Assembly (NCBI GenBank): GCA_028877005.1 | Contig: JAGWPI010000007.1 | Coordinates: 1 to 7,502 of the forward strand | Length of the DNA: 7,502 bases | Direction: 5' to 3' | Source of the DNA: Bacteroidota bacterium | GTDB lineage: Bacteria > Bacteroidota > Bacteroidia > Chitinophagales > Chitinophagaceae | Shown here: piece by piece, positions 1-5,978 of the stretch | Layout: each line of letters begins with the position of its first letter | How positions within the stretch are numbered: position 1 is the stretch's first letter | Program-made: the position numbers and the translations under genes | Notes under the pieces: generated by a model | Databases searched by the model: none | Told to the model about the DNA's origin: nothing | Seen by the model: the letters and a program-made list of their open reading frames with translations, nothing else

Positions 1-1994
1 AAATTGCTAAAACAAATTTAGGACAGGATATTCCTTTTTTATTAAATCAAACGCCCTCTGTTTTTGTAAATTCAGATGCAGGCAATGGCATAGGTTATAC
101 CGATATTCACATTAGAGGTACCGATGCCACCAGAATTAATGTTACCCTTAATGGCATTCCTTACAATGATGCTGAAAGCCAAGGTACCTATTGGGTTGAC
201 TTACCTGATTTTGCCTCTTCACTTAACAGTATTCAAATTCAAAGAGGAGTTGGTACTTCTTCTAATGGTACAGGTGCTTTTGGCGCCACTATTAACCTCT
301 CTACTAACGAGTTTCATGAAAAACCTTATGCAGAAGTAAACAATAGTTATGGTTCATTTAATTCGTGGAAAAATACCCTAAAAGTAGGCAGCGGTTTATT
401 AAATGGCCATTTTACAGTAGATGCACGTTTAAGTAAAATTAGCAGCGATGGTTATATTGATCGTGCCAGCTCATTATTGCAATCATTTGCATTATCAACC
501 GCATATATTAATAAAAAAACATCTATACGATTTAATATATTTTCAGGGAAAGAAAAAACATATCAAGCCTGGTATGGTGTTCCCGATACATTATTAGCAA
601 CCGATAGAACTTATAACCCGGCCGGCACCGAAAAACCCGGTACACCTTACGATAATCAAACCGATAATTATCAGCAAGATCATTACCAACTGTTTTTCAA
701 TCAGGAAATCAATAACAATTGGAGTTTTAACACCGCTTTATTTATGACTTATGGAAGAGGTTATTATGAAGAATATAAGGCGGCGCAGAATTTTTTGGAT
801 TATGGTTTATTACCATTTACCATAGGAAATACTACCCTAGATTCTACCGATTTGGTTCGACGCCGTTGGCTCAGCAACCATTTTTACGGTCAAATTGCTT
901 CGTTACAATATAAAAATACCAAAGATGAGTTAACCATTGGAGGTGGTTGGACAAAATACGAGGGCAATCATTTTGGCAATGTTATTTGGGCGCAATATGG
1001 TTTATCTACACCTAATTACCAGTACTATTTCTATCCAGCTGTAAAAACCGATGTAAATATATATACAAAATGGCAGCACAATTTTGCCAAATATTGGTAT
1101 AGCTTTGCCGATGTACAATACCGTACCGTTACACATAATATGCAAGGATTTGAAGGTAATGGTAATTTAGATGTTAACCGTACTTTTCATTTTATCAATC
1201 CAAAAGCGGGTATTACCTATAGCCATAACAGCTGGCAAGCCTATTTAAGTTATGCTTTAGGAAATAAAGAGCCCAATAGAGATGATTTTCAGGCTAGCCT
1301 ACAAAATCAACCCGTTGCAGAAACCCTGCATGATTTTGAGTTGGGTATTGCTAGAAAAAATACTCGTTTTAATTATAGCGCTAATCTGTATTATATGCTA
1401 TACAAAAATCAGTTGGTATTAACCGGTATTATTAATGATATTGGTGCTTATACCCGTATTAATGTTCCCAATAGTTATAGAATGGGTATAGAATTACAAG
1501 GGGCTTACATCTTTAATCAGTGGTTAAATATACAGGCTAATGCCAGCTTTAGCCGTAATAAAATTAAAAGCTTTACAGAATATATTGATAATTACGATAC
1601 CGGCGGACAAAATGCAGTGCAACACACTAATACCGACATTTCATTTTCACCTGATATTATTGGCGGAGCTACCATAAATATCATTCCTGTTAAGCATGTT
1701 ACCATTAGCCTTTTAAGCAAATACGTTAGCAAACAGTACATGGATAACACCCAAACTGCTAACAGAAGCTTAGCCGGATTTTTTACAGAAAATATTAGAA
1801 CTAACTATACAGTTACCAATTTGGTGTTTAAGGAATGGAGCTTGATTCTGCAGGTTAACAATATATTCAATAAATTGTATCAACCCAATGGCTATACCTA
1901 TAGCTACATAAGCAACAATCAATTGTATACCACTAATAATTACTTCCCTATGGCAGGCACCAATTATATGGTGGCAGTAAATATATCACTCTAA
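1..1994 (+). CDS. TonB-dependent outer-membrane receptor, 5'-truncated
   Basis: The reading frame is open from position 3 to a TAA at 1992-1994, giving 663 residues with no start in the window, so the signal peptide, any N-terminal carboxypeptidase-like domain and the TonB box are missing. Residues 1-100 are the end of a plug domain: an IRGTDATRINVTLNGIP-type segment (about 37-53), then DLPDF (67-71), a QIQRGVGTSSNGTGAFGA stretch (78-95) and a closing TINLST. The rest is alternating, aromatic-rich strand typical of the 22-strand barrel, with YNPAGTEKPG (about 203-212), GRGYYEEY and NHFGNVIWAQYG motifs that I associate with Bacteroidota receptors. It should import a scarce ligand across the outer membrane using TonB-ExbBD energy. 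The ligand cannot be told; no SusD partner follows, which argues mildly against a glycan-utilisation system and fits a siderophore- or metal-type receptor. The protein ends in ...VNISL, without the usual final aromatic residue. The family is secure and the substrate is unknown. Confidence 0.93.
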   Translation, partial: IAKTNLGQDIPFLLNQTPSVFVNSDAGNGIGYTDIHIRGTDATRINVTLNGIPYNDAESQGTYWVDLPDFASSLNSIQIQRGVGTSSNGTGAFGATINLSTNEFHEKPYAEVNNSYGSFNSWKNTLKVGSGLLNGHFTVDARLSKISSDGYIDRASSLLQSFALSTAYINKKTSIRFNIFSGKEKTYQAWYGVPDTLLATDRTYNPAGTEKPGTPYDNQTDNYQQDHYQLFFNQEINNNWSFNTALFMTYGRGYYEEYKAAQNFLDYGLLPFTIGNTTLDSTDLVRRRWLSNHFYGQIASLQYKNTKDELTIGGGWTKYEGNHFGNVIWAQYGLSTPNYQYYFYPAVKTDVNIYTKWQHNFAKYWYSFADVQYRTVTHNMQGFEGNGNLDVNRTFHFINPKAGITYSHNSWQAYLSYALGNKEPNRDDFQASLQNQPVAETLHDFELGIARKNTRFNYSANLYYMLYKNQLVLTGIINDIGAYTRINVPNSYRMGIELQGAYIFNQWLNIQANASFSRNKIKSFTEYIDNYDTGGQNAVQHTNTDISFSPDIIGGATINIIPVKHVTISLLSKYVSKQYMDNTQTANRSLAGFFTENIRTNYTVTNLVFKEWSLILQVNNIFNKLYQPNGYTYSYISNNQLYTTNNYFPMAGTNYMVAVNISL

Positions 1995-2010
1995 ATACAC
2001 CAGCATGTAC

Positions 2011-2043
2011 AAAAGCGGTTAGTAAAATAAACTAGCCGCTTTT
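2011..2043. terminator. Bidirectional intrinsic terminator between convergent genes
   Basis: This is a 12-bp stem: AAAAGCGGTTAG (2011-2022) pairs with CTAGCCGCTTTT (2032-2043) with one G-U wobble around a 9-nt loop. It has an A-run on the left and a T-run on the right, so it can act on both strands. It starts 16 bp after the receptor stop codon and lies 7 bp beyond the stop of the convergent rhodanese gene. Serving both genes is an inference from this symmetric placement. Confidence 0.88.
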
Positions 2044-2050
2044 GTTGTAT

Positions 2051-2359
2051 TTATCTGCCAAATGCATTTTCCCAAGCCAACATTCCTCCGGCTAAATTGG
2101 TTACATCTTCAAAACCTAATTGCTCTAATATCATAGCTGCTTGCATACTTCTATTACCGCTTCTACAATACACAATAACAGGTGTTGCTTTTAAATCTTC
2201 AATAGCCTCAATTTGCATTGTTTGCACTTTCCCCAAAGGCAATAATATTCCGCCAATATTAAACTCGGCATTTTCATGAGGTTCTCTTACATCTATCAGA
2301 TGAATGGTTTCACCATTATCTATTTTCTGTTTCAGTTCATTAACCGACAATACTTTCAT
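2051..2359 (-). CDS. Single-domain rhodanese-like protein
   Basis: This 102-residue protein is one rhodanese domain, the same size as GlpE/PspE-type proteins. LIDVREPHENAEFNIGG (21-37) is the conserved Asp-Val-Arg-Glu-Pro region. The active-site loop is CRSGNRS at 65-71, with Cys65 as the expected persulfide-carrying nucleophile, followed by AAMILEQLGFEDVTNLAGG and a Trp near the C-terminus (AW, 95-96). The family moves sulfane sulfur from donors such as thiosulfate or persulfides to acceptors. There is no signal peptide, so it is probably cytoplasmic. It is the last gene of a minus-strand group, 31 bp after the PASTA gene, and is followed by a terminator. No Shine-Dalgarno is seen before the ATG, as is usual in Bacteroidota. 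Its link to the two cell-wall genes upstream is positional only. The physiological substrate is unknown. Confidence 0.92.
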   Translation of the reverse strand: MKVLSVNELKQKIDNGETIHLIDVREPHENAEFNIGGILLPLGKVQTMQIEAIEDLKATPVIVYCRSGNRSMQAAMILEQLGFEDVTNLAGGMLAWENAFGR

Positions 2360-2390
2360 ACTGTTATTTTTATATGTTTAAAATCATCAA

Positions 2391-3203
2391 TCAATATCGT
2401 AAAGCAGAATCGCGTGGTGGTGGAGGTGTACTACTAACAAATACATCTACCACTTGCCCCTGCCTAATTATGTTATGTACTTTAACACCCGGCGATGCTT
2501 CAGTAAACACTTCCGGTATTTGCTTTACAATAAATGCATTAATAGTATCTGTAACATTATCCATAGGTACAATAGAACCCAAATTAATGTTCAGTGTATT
2601 TAACTGATCGCGTGCTTGTGCAAGGGTTAGTCCTATTAAATCGGGTACCTGGTATTCGCCACTGCCAATACCACTACCCAATACAAAACTAATTACACTG
2701 CCTACGGGTAATTTAGTACCCGGTTTTATACTGCTGCCATTATACCTTTGTTCTAATACGGCATTTCTGGCTATGTCGGGTTTATAAACGGTATCCCCCA
2801 TTTTTAAACCTAGGGTTTGCAAATACATCTGTGCACTTTTAATGGAAAACCCAATTAAATTGGGCATGGTTACCTCCGGTGGTGCTGCCCTATTAATGGT
2901 TAAATAAATGGTTCGCCCCTTTTTTACCAAAGCATCTGCATCCGGACTTTGCTTGGCAACTGCCAAAGCACCAATAGAGTTATCATACACTGAATCAATT
3001 ACTTGTATTTGAAACCCTTTACCGGTAAGCGTTTGGGTGGCTGCTTGAATATTTTGTCCAATAACGGATGGCACTTTTTCTGTTTCGTTGTGTTGGGTAA
3101 TGAACGACAATAATTCAATGAACACAAATAATGCTACCAATACCAGCCCAATGGCTACAAGTATATTTACCCAAAGTGGTTTATGTGTAATGAATTTAAA
3201 CAC
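2391..3203 (-). CDS. Membrane-anchored PASTA-domain protein without a kinase domain
   Basis: This 270-residue protein has a short basic cytoplasmic N-terminus (MFKFITHKP), one hydrophobic segment at about 12-34 and then three extracytoplasmic PASTA repeats at about 42-105, 110-176 and 184-258. Each repeat shows the family pattern P-x-(L/V)-I-G near its start (PSVIG, PNLIG, PDLIG), an Ala-containing helix with a Leu-Gly or similar turn, and a closing V-x-(L/V) strand. The tail is proline-rich (TPPPPRD). PASTA domains elsewhere bind peptidoglycan fragments or beta-lactams on PknB-type kinases and penicillin-binding proteins; here neither a kinase nor a transpeptidase is attached. The start is GTG at 3203: an in-frame stop lies 17 codons upstream and no ATG or TTG lies between, and the resulting N-terminus matches what I recall for the family. 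It is 55 bp after ddl with no promoter seen between them, so it is probably co-transcribed. A periplasmic cell-wall sensing or scaffolding role is an inference. Confidence 0.9.
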   Translation of the reverse strand: MFKFITHKPLWVNILVAIGLVLVALFVFIELLSFITQHNETEKVPSVIGQNIQAATQTLTGKGFQIQVIDSVYDNSIGALAVAKQSPDADALVKKGRTIYLTINRAAPPEVTMPNLIGFSIKSAQMYLQTLGLKMGDTVYKPDIARNAVLEQRYNGSSIKPGTKLPVGSVISFVLGSGIGSGEYQVPDLIGLTLAQARDQLNTLNINLGSIVPMDNVTDTINAFIVKQIPEVFTEASPGVKVHNIIRQGQVVDVFVSSTPPPPRDSALRY

Positions 3204-3258
3204 GCTATTTAAAATTGGTTTAGTGAAAATAAGTGATTTACCAGGTATTTAACTGCTA

Positions 3259-4242
3259 CTATTTGTTAAAAGCAGCTTCAATTATTTGTGTATAAAACTC
3301 CTGCAAACTCCAACCCATTGTTTTTACCTGTTGCGGTACTATACTGGCTTCGCTTTGCCCGGGTACTGTATTCACTTCTAACAAATAAGGGGTTTGCGTG
3401 GCTTCATGCCAAATAAAGTCCATTCGCACAATACCTCTGCAATTCAATACTTCGTATACTTTACGGGCAGCATTCTCTAATTTTTTTTGCCATTCTATTG
3501 CAATGGGTGCCGGTGTAATTTCTTTGCTCTTCCCCTCATATTTGGCTTCAAAATCAAAAAAATCTTTTTCAGTTATTACTTCTGTAATGGGTAATACAAT
3601 CATTTGGTTTGCTGATTTAAATACCCCAATAGTAAATTCTCTGCCGGCAATATATTCCTCTACCAATACTTGATTATCTTCTTTCAATGCTTTTTCTATA
3701 GCGGGCATTAAAGCATTGGCTTCATTCACTTTGCTCATTCCAATGCTACTGCCGCCATTATTGGGCTTTACAAAAACGGGCAATTGCAAGTGTGCCAAAA
3801 TATCGGAGGTATTCACCGGGGTATGGTGAAACAGGTGCATACTTTTGGCTACAGCTATGCCGCTAAATGCTGCAACAGCAACGGTATACCGTTTATTAAA
3901 AGTAATGGCCGATGTAGCAGCATCACAACTGGTATAAGGTATATTCAGCATGTCTAAATACCCCTGCATTTTACCATCTTCGCCGGGTGTTCCATGTATA
4001 CAAAATAAAACAGCATCAAACTGTATGGTTTGGCCTGCTTCCTGTATACTAAAATTCTCTTTACGCACTGCTTGTTTTTCGCCGTTAGGAGATGTATACC
4101 ACCAGCCTTCTTTTGTAATATCAATCACATATACATCGTAAATCTGCCTATTAATATGCGTTTCTATTGTTTTTGCACTCTTGTAGCTAATTGCTGCTTC
4201 GCCACTATAACCGCCTGTTACCAAAGCTATTTTTTTCTTCAT
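3259..4242 (-). CDS. ddl: D-alanine--D-alanine ligase
   Basis: This 327-residue cytoplasmic ATP-grasp ligase joins two D-alanines with ATP to make the dipeptide that MurF adds to the peptidoglycan precursor. Visible landmarks, numbered from the ATG at 4242, are the N-terminal GGYSGEAAIS with Glu15, HGTPGEDGKMQG (about 84-95), the ATP-binding NGGSSIGMSK (about 162-171), EEYIAGREFTIGV (about 195-207), the omega-loop FDFEAKYEG with Tyr235, MDF (Asp275) and EVNTVPGQS (Glu289, Asn291) for Mg. The Glu/Ser/Tyr trio of E. coli DdlB is kept, and the Tyr in AKY points to D-Ala-D-Ala rather than D-Ala-D-lactate synthesis. The frame opens at an ATG at 4281, but 4242 is preferred: it begins directly with KKKIALVTGG, gives the normal family length, and has AGGA nine bases upstream. 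It leads the probable operon ddl-PASTA-rhodanese. Confidence 0.95.
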   Translation of the reverse strand: MKKKIALVTGGYSGEAAISYKSAKTIETHINRQIYDVYVIDITKEGWWYTSPNGEKQAVRKENFSIQEAGQTIQFDAVLFCIHGTPGEDGKMQGYLDMLNIPYTSCDAATSAITFNKRYTVAVAAFSGIAVAKSMHLFHHTPVNTSDILAHLQLPVFVKPNNGGSSIGMSKVNEANALMPAIEKALKEDNQVLVEEYIAGREFTIGVFKSANQMIVLPITEVITEKDFFDFEAKYEGKSKEITPAPIAIEWQKKLENAARKVYEVLNCRGIVRMDFIWHEATQTPYLLEVNTVPGQSEASIVPQQVKTMGWSLQEFYTQIIEAAFNK

Positions 4243-4251
4243 ATATTTTAT

Positions 4252-4255
4252 TCCT
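4252..4255 (-). promoter_or_regulatory. Ribosome binding site that fixes the ddl start
   Basis: On the minus strand AGGA (inside TCAGGAAT) lies nine bases before the ATG at 4242. It is the only clear Shine-Dalgarno-like sequence before a start codon in this window. It supports 4242 over the in-frame ATG 13 codons upstream at 4281. Confidence 0.55.
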
Positions 4256-4315
4256 GATGTTGTTGTTTTTAAATGGAACATTTACCTACTGTTATTTTGT
4301 ATGTGCTCCTTGCGC

Positions 4316-4323
4316 CAAATATA
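4316..4323 (-). promoter_or_regulatory. Putative ddl promoter, -7 element TATATTTG
   Basis: The minus strand reads TATATTTG, a full match to the Bacteroidota -7 consensus TAnnTTTG. It lies downstream of the ferredoxin terminator and 73 bases before the ddl ATG, a sensible position. No good TTG/TTTG -33 element sits 17-21 bases further upstream; that place is taken by the dyad at 4340-4355. The motif is degenerate enough to occur by chance in AT-rich sequence. Confidence 0.5.
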
Positions 4324-4339
4324 GCAACTATTCCAAGCT

Positions 4340-4355
4340 TGTTTACTAATAAACA
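4340..4355. promoter_or_regulatory. Operator-like dyad TGTTTA-N4-TAAACA
   Basis: This is a perfect 6+6 inverted repeat with a CTAA spacer, lying 16 bases upstream of the ddl -7 element and so covering the -33 position. Its shape fits a dimeric repressor or activator site, but no regulator is identified. It could also be a weak hairpin or a chance feature of AT-rich DNA. Confidence 0.35.
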
Positions 4356-4390
4356 GTATATTAACTTACCTTGGCGCCACCTTACTTCAT

Positions 4391-4424
4391 AAAAAAGGTG
4401 AAGAAACCTATAGCTTCTTCACCT
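4391..4424 (-). terminator. Intrinsic terminator after the ferredoxin gene
   Basis: Read on the minus strand, AGGTGAAGAA (4424-4415) and TTCTTCACCT (4405-4396) form a perfect 10-bp stem with a 9-nt loop, followed by a T-run through 4391. It ends transcription coming from the ferredoxin gene, about 128 bases past its stop codon, and so insulates ddl. There is no matching T-run on the plus strand. Confidence 0.85.
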
Positions 4425-4430
4425 CACTAT

Positions 4431-4450
4431 GGCGGGAAATATCACCCACC
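4431..4450 (-). other. Short GC-rich hairpin in the ferredoxin 3' leader to the terminator
   Basis: On the minus strand GGTGGG (4450-4445) pairs with CCCGCC (4436-4431), six pairs with one G-U and an 8-nt loop. It sits just before the terminator hairpin, so the ferredoxin transcript would end in two stacked stem-loops. A role in mRNA stability is possible but not shown. Confidence 0.4.
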
Positions 4451-4504
4451 GTTACAGAATGTTACTTTGCAGTAGCATTTAAATTACCTAATAAAGTTAC
4501 TATG

Positions 4505-4538
4505 TTTTTGCAGAAAAAAAATAATTTTTTCAGAAAAA
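4505..4538. repeat. Pair of 14-bp direct repeats, 20-bp period
   Basis: TTTTTGCAGAAAAA (4505-4518) and TTTTTTCAGAAAAA (4525-4538) match at 13 of 14 positions and start exactly 20 bases apart. Each unit is itself nearly self-complementary through its T and A runs. They begin 13 bp past the ferredoxin stop codon. A function is not evident; the A/T runs make chance similarity more likely than usual. Confidence 0.5.
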
Positions 4539-4551
4539 TAAAGCACAAATG

Positions 4552-4899
4552 TTAAATATGCAAACGGTCTTTTTTAGCCAATAATTCGGCCACTGTTTCC
4601 TGGTACATTTCATCGGGTACACAGCAGTCAACAGGACAAACAGAAGCACACTGTGGCTCTTCATGAAAACCCTGGCACTCTGTACATTTATTGGGAACTA
4701 TATAATAAGTATCGGTTGAAATTGGCGGAAAGCGCTGTTCTACATCTACTGTTGTACCATCCATTAAAGTAAAAGTACCCTTAACCGTAGAGCCATCGGC
4801 AATTGCCCATTCTACTCCACCTTCATAAATAGCATTATTTGGACATTCGGGCTCGCAAGCTCCGCAATTAATACATTCGTCTGTAATTTTAATGGCCAT
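4552..4899 (-). CDS. Alvin-type 2[4Fe-4S] ferredoxin
   Basis: This 115-residue soluble electron carrier has two cluster motifs. The first is C9-x2-C12-x2-C15-x3-C19-P in [16 protein letters not shown]. The second is C72-x2-C75-x8-C84-x3-C88-P in [19 protein letters not shown]. The 8-residue gap within the second motif and the tail after CPVDCC are marks of the Allochromatium vinosum (Alvin) type, which carries two very low-potential clusters. Between the motifs it has an insert of roughly 35 residues (about 28-64: [10 protein letters not shown]...[11 protein letters not shown]) that the A. vinosum protein lacks; I recall this from other Bacteroidota ferredoxins. The start is the ATG at 4899, giving MAIKITDEC, rather than the in-frame ATG at 4971, which would add 24 residues unlike any ferredoxin and run into the divergent gene. 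It diverges from the acyl-CoA reductase with 59 bp between starts. The redox partner is unknown. Confidence 0.95.
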   Translation of the reverse strand: MAIKITDECINCGACEPECPNNAIYEGGVEWAIADGSTVKGTFTLMDGTTVDVEQRFPPISTDTYYIVPNKCTECQGFHEEPQCASVCPVDCCVPDEMYQETVAELLAKKDRLHI

Positions 4900-4904
4900 A
4901 ATTG

Positions 4905-4912
4905 TAATTTTG
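4905..4912 (+). promoter_or_regulatory. Putative acyl-CoA reductase promoter, -7 element TAATTTTG
   Basis: TAATTTTG matches TAnnTTTG on the plus strand and would start a transcript near 4918, about 40 bases before the ATG at 4959. No convincing TTG lies at the expected upstream distance; TCTG at 4880-4883, with a 21-bp spacing, is the nearest. If real, it faces the ferredoxin promoter and the two start sites lie within a few bases of each other. Confidence 0.42.
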
Positions 4913-4929
4913 ATTTTTGAAAGATGTAA

Positions 4930-4959
4930 CAAATTTAAACGCAAAAGCAATTCAACAAA
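4930..4959 (-). promoter_or_regulatory. Putative ferredoxin promoter, TTTG-N18-TAAATTTG
   Basis: On the minus strand TTTG (4959-4956) is followed 18 bases later by TAAATTTG (4937-4930), fitting the Bacteroidota -33/-7 consensus at both elements and in spacing. A transcript would begin near 4924, leaving a leader of about 25 A-rich bases before the ATG at 4899. This is the best promoter match in the window. The -33 box overlaps the start codon of the divergent acyl-CoA reductase gene. Confidence 0.6.
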
Positions 4960-5978
4960 TGGATTTAGCACAAAGAATTATCTTATTGAATAAATTAGGT
5001 GCATATATGCGCTCTGATGAAGCGGAATGGACAAGAAAAAAACAAGAAGCTGCTCAAAAAAATCCCTGGTTTTTACCTCAGTTTATAGAAACAGCCGTTT
5101 TCAATATTGCCACCCATTTTTTGCAAGAAAACCTTTTACAGGAATGGATTAACCAATATCAATTTCCTGCCACACAACCAATACCCCAAAAAGTGGGTAT
5201 TATAATGGCCGGCAATATTCCTTTGGTGGGTTTTCATGATTTTTTATGTGTATTCATCAGCGGGCATCATGCTATTGTTAAACCTTCTTCTAAAGATGAA
5301 GTACTGATTACGCATTTATTACAAAAATTAATTGCATGGGCGCCGGCATTAGCTGATTATATTACCATAGCACAACAAATTAATGGTTGCAATGCCTATA
5401 TAACAACCGGCAGTAATAATAGCAGTCGCTATTTTGAACATTATTTTGGAAAATATCCCAATATCATTCGCCGAAACCGTACTTCAGTGGCTATTCTTAC
5501 CGGCCGGGAAACAAATGCTGAACTGGCTGCACTGGCTTCAGATATACAATTGTATTTTGGATTAGGATGCAGAAATGTTACCAAATTATATGTGCCGACA
5601 AACTATGACTTTATACCTCTACTGCAGGCACTAAAACAATATGACTACTATATGGATTTTCATAAATACAAGCATAACTATGACTATCAGTTGGCTGTAT
5701 TAATTATGAGTAATCAATATTATATGACGAATGAGTCTGTTTTATTGGTTGAAAAAGAAAGCCTCTTCTCGCCCATTGCACAAATTCACTACAGTTATTA
5801 CCAAAATATTGCTGAATTGCAGCAAAACTTATTGCAACAAGAAGATGTACAATGTATCATCGGGCAAAATAACTTACCTTTCGGTAAAGCACAACAACCG
5901 GCTTTAACCGATTATGCTGATGGAGTAGATACCCTTTTGTTTCTTAAAAATGTACACCAACGCAACCCAACTGCATAA
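4959..5978 (+). CDS. LuxC-like acyl-CoA reductase
   Basis: This 339-residue cytoplasmic protein of the LuxC/aldehyde-dehydrogenase fold would reduce an acyl-CoA or acyl-thioester to an aldehyde with NAD(P)H. Numbered from the ATG at 4959, it shows [16 protein letters not shown] (about 79-94), a nucleotide-binding-like segment; [12 protein letters not shown] (about 105-116); [11 protein letters not shown] (about 149-159); and [15 protein letters not shown] (about 199-213), whose Cys204 is the likely thioester-forming nucleophile. ALDH-type enzymes have their catalytic Cys in a comparable context. The open frame extends back to a TTG at 4917, but 4959 is the first ATG and gives the usual family N-terminus. 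Tandem stops (TAA TAG) close it. It is divergent from the ferredoxin gene; no luxA, B, D or E homologue is present, so luminescence is not implied. LuxC in V. harveyi is considerably longer (close to 480 residues), so this belongs to a shorter, non-luminescent branch. Its real substrate is unknown. Confidence 0.88.
   Translation: MDLAQRIILLNKLGAYMRSDEAEWTRKKQEAAQKNPWFLPQFIETAVFNIATHFLQENLLQEWINQYQFPATQPIPQKVGIIMAGNIPLVGFHDFLCVFISGHHAIVKPSSKDEVLITHLLQKLIAWAPALADYITIAQQINGCNAYITTGSNNSSRYFEHYFGKYPNIIRRNRTSVAILTGRETNAELAALASDIQLYFGLGCRNVTKLYVPTNYDFIPLLQALKQYDYYMDFHKYKHNYDYQLAVLIMSNQYYMTNESVLLVEKESLFSPIAQIHYSYYQNIAELQQNLLQQEDVQCIIGQNNLPFGKAQQPALTDYADGVDTLLFLKNVHQRNPTA

Larger units (their letters stand above)
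4243..4551. other. 309-bp intergenic region between the ferredoxin gene and ddl
   Basis: I find no credible gene here on either strand; the open stretches are very short and carry no recognisable motif. Reading in the minus direction after the ferredoxin stop, it holds two 14-bp direct repeats (4505-4538), a GC-rich hairpin (4431-4450), an intrinsic terminator (4391-4424), a TGGCGCCA palindrome (4372-4379), a TGTTTA-N4-TAAACA dyad (4340-4355), a TATATTTG promoter element (4316-4323) and a leader of about 70 bases to the ddl start. Confidence 0.7.

Noticed and set aside
124..339. A 71-residue plus-strand open frame rich in Leu and Met
   Set aside because: It is a different frame inside the receptor plug region, whose own frame gives clear family motifs.
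477..1994. A receptor gene starting with TTG at 477
   Set aside because: The frame is open back to position 3 and the upstream residues are a typical TonB plug domain, so 477 is an internal Leu codon.
2097..2607. Plus-strand open frames at 2097-2279 and 2374-2607
   Set aside because: They are antisense to the rhodanese and PASTA genes and carry no motif of their own.
3259..4242. VanA-like D-Ala-D-lactate ligase (glycopeptide resistance)
   Set aside because: The omega loop keeps the Tyr of EAKY seen in ordinary D-Ala-D-Ala ligases, and there are no vanH or vanX neighbours.
3398..4257. Plus-strand open frames at 3398-3673, 3950-4141 and 4030-4257
   Set aside because: They are antisense to ddl, which has all the ligase motifs; the Cys-rich appearance comes from the reverse frame.
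4243..4281. Extended ddl start at the ATG at 4281
   Set aside because: It adds 13 residues unlike the family N-terminus, while 4242 has AGGA at a good distance and starts right at the first beta strand.
4900..4971. Extended ferredoxin start at 4971 and extended acyl-CoA reductase start (TTG) at 4917
   Set aside because: Both extensions overlap each other and the promoter pair, and both proteins have natural ATG starts (4899 and 4959) that match family N-termini.
4959..5978. A bioluminescence (lux) locus
   Set aside because: Only the LuxC-like reductase is present; luciferase subunits, transferase and synthetase are absent from the neighbourhood.
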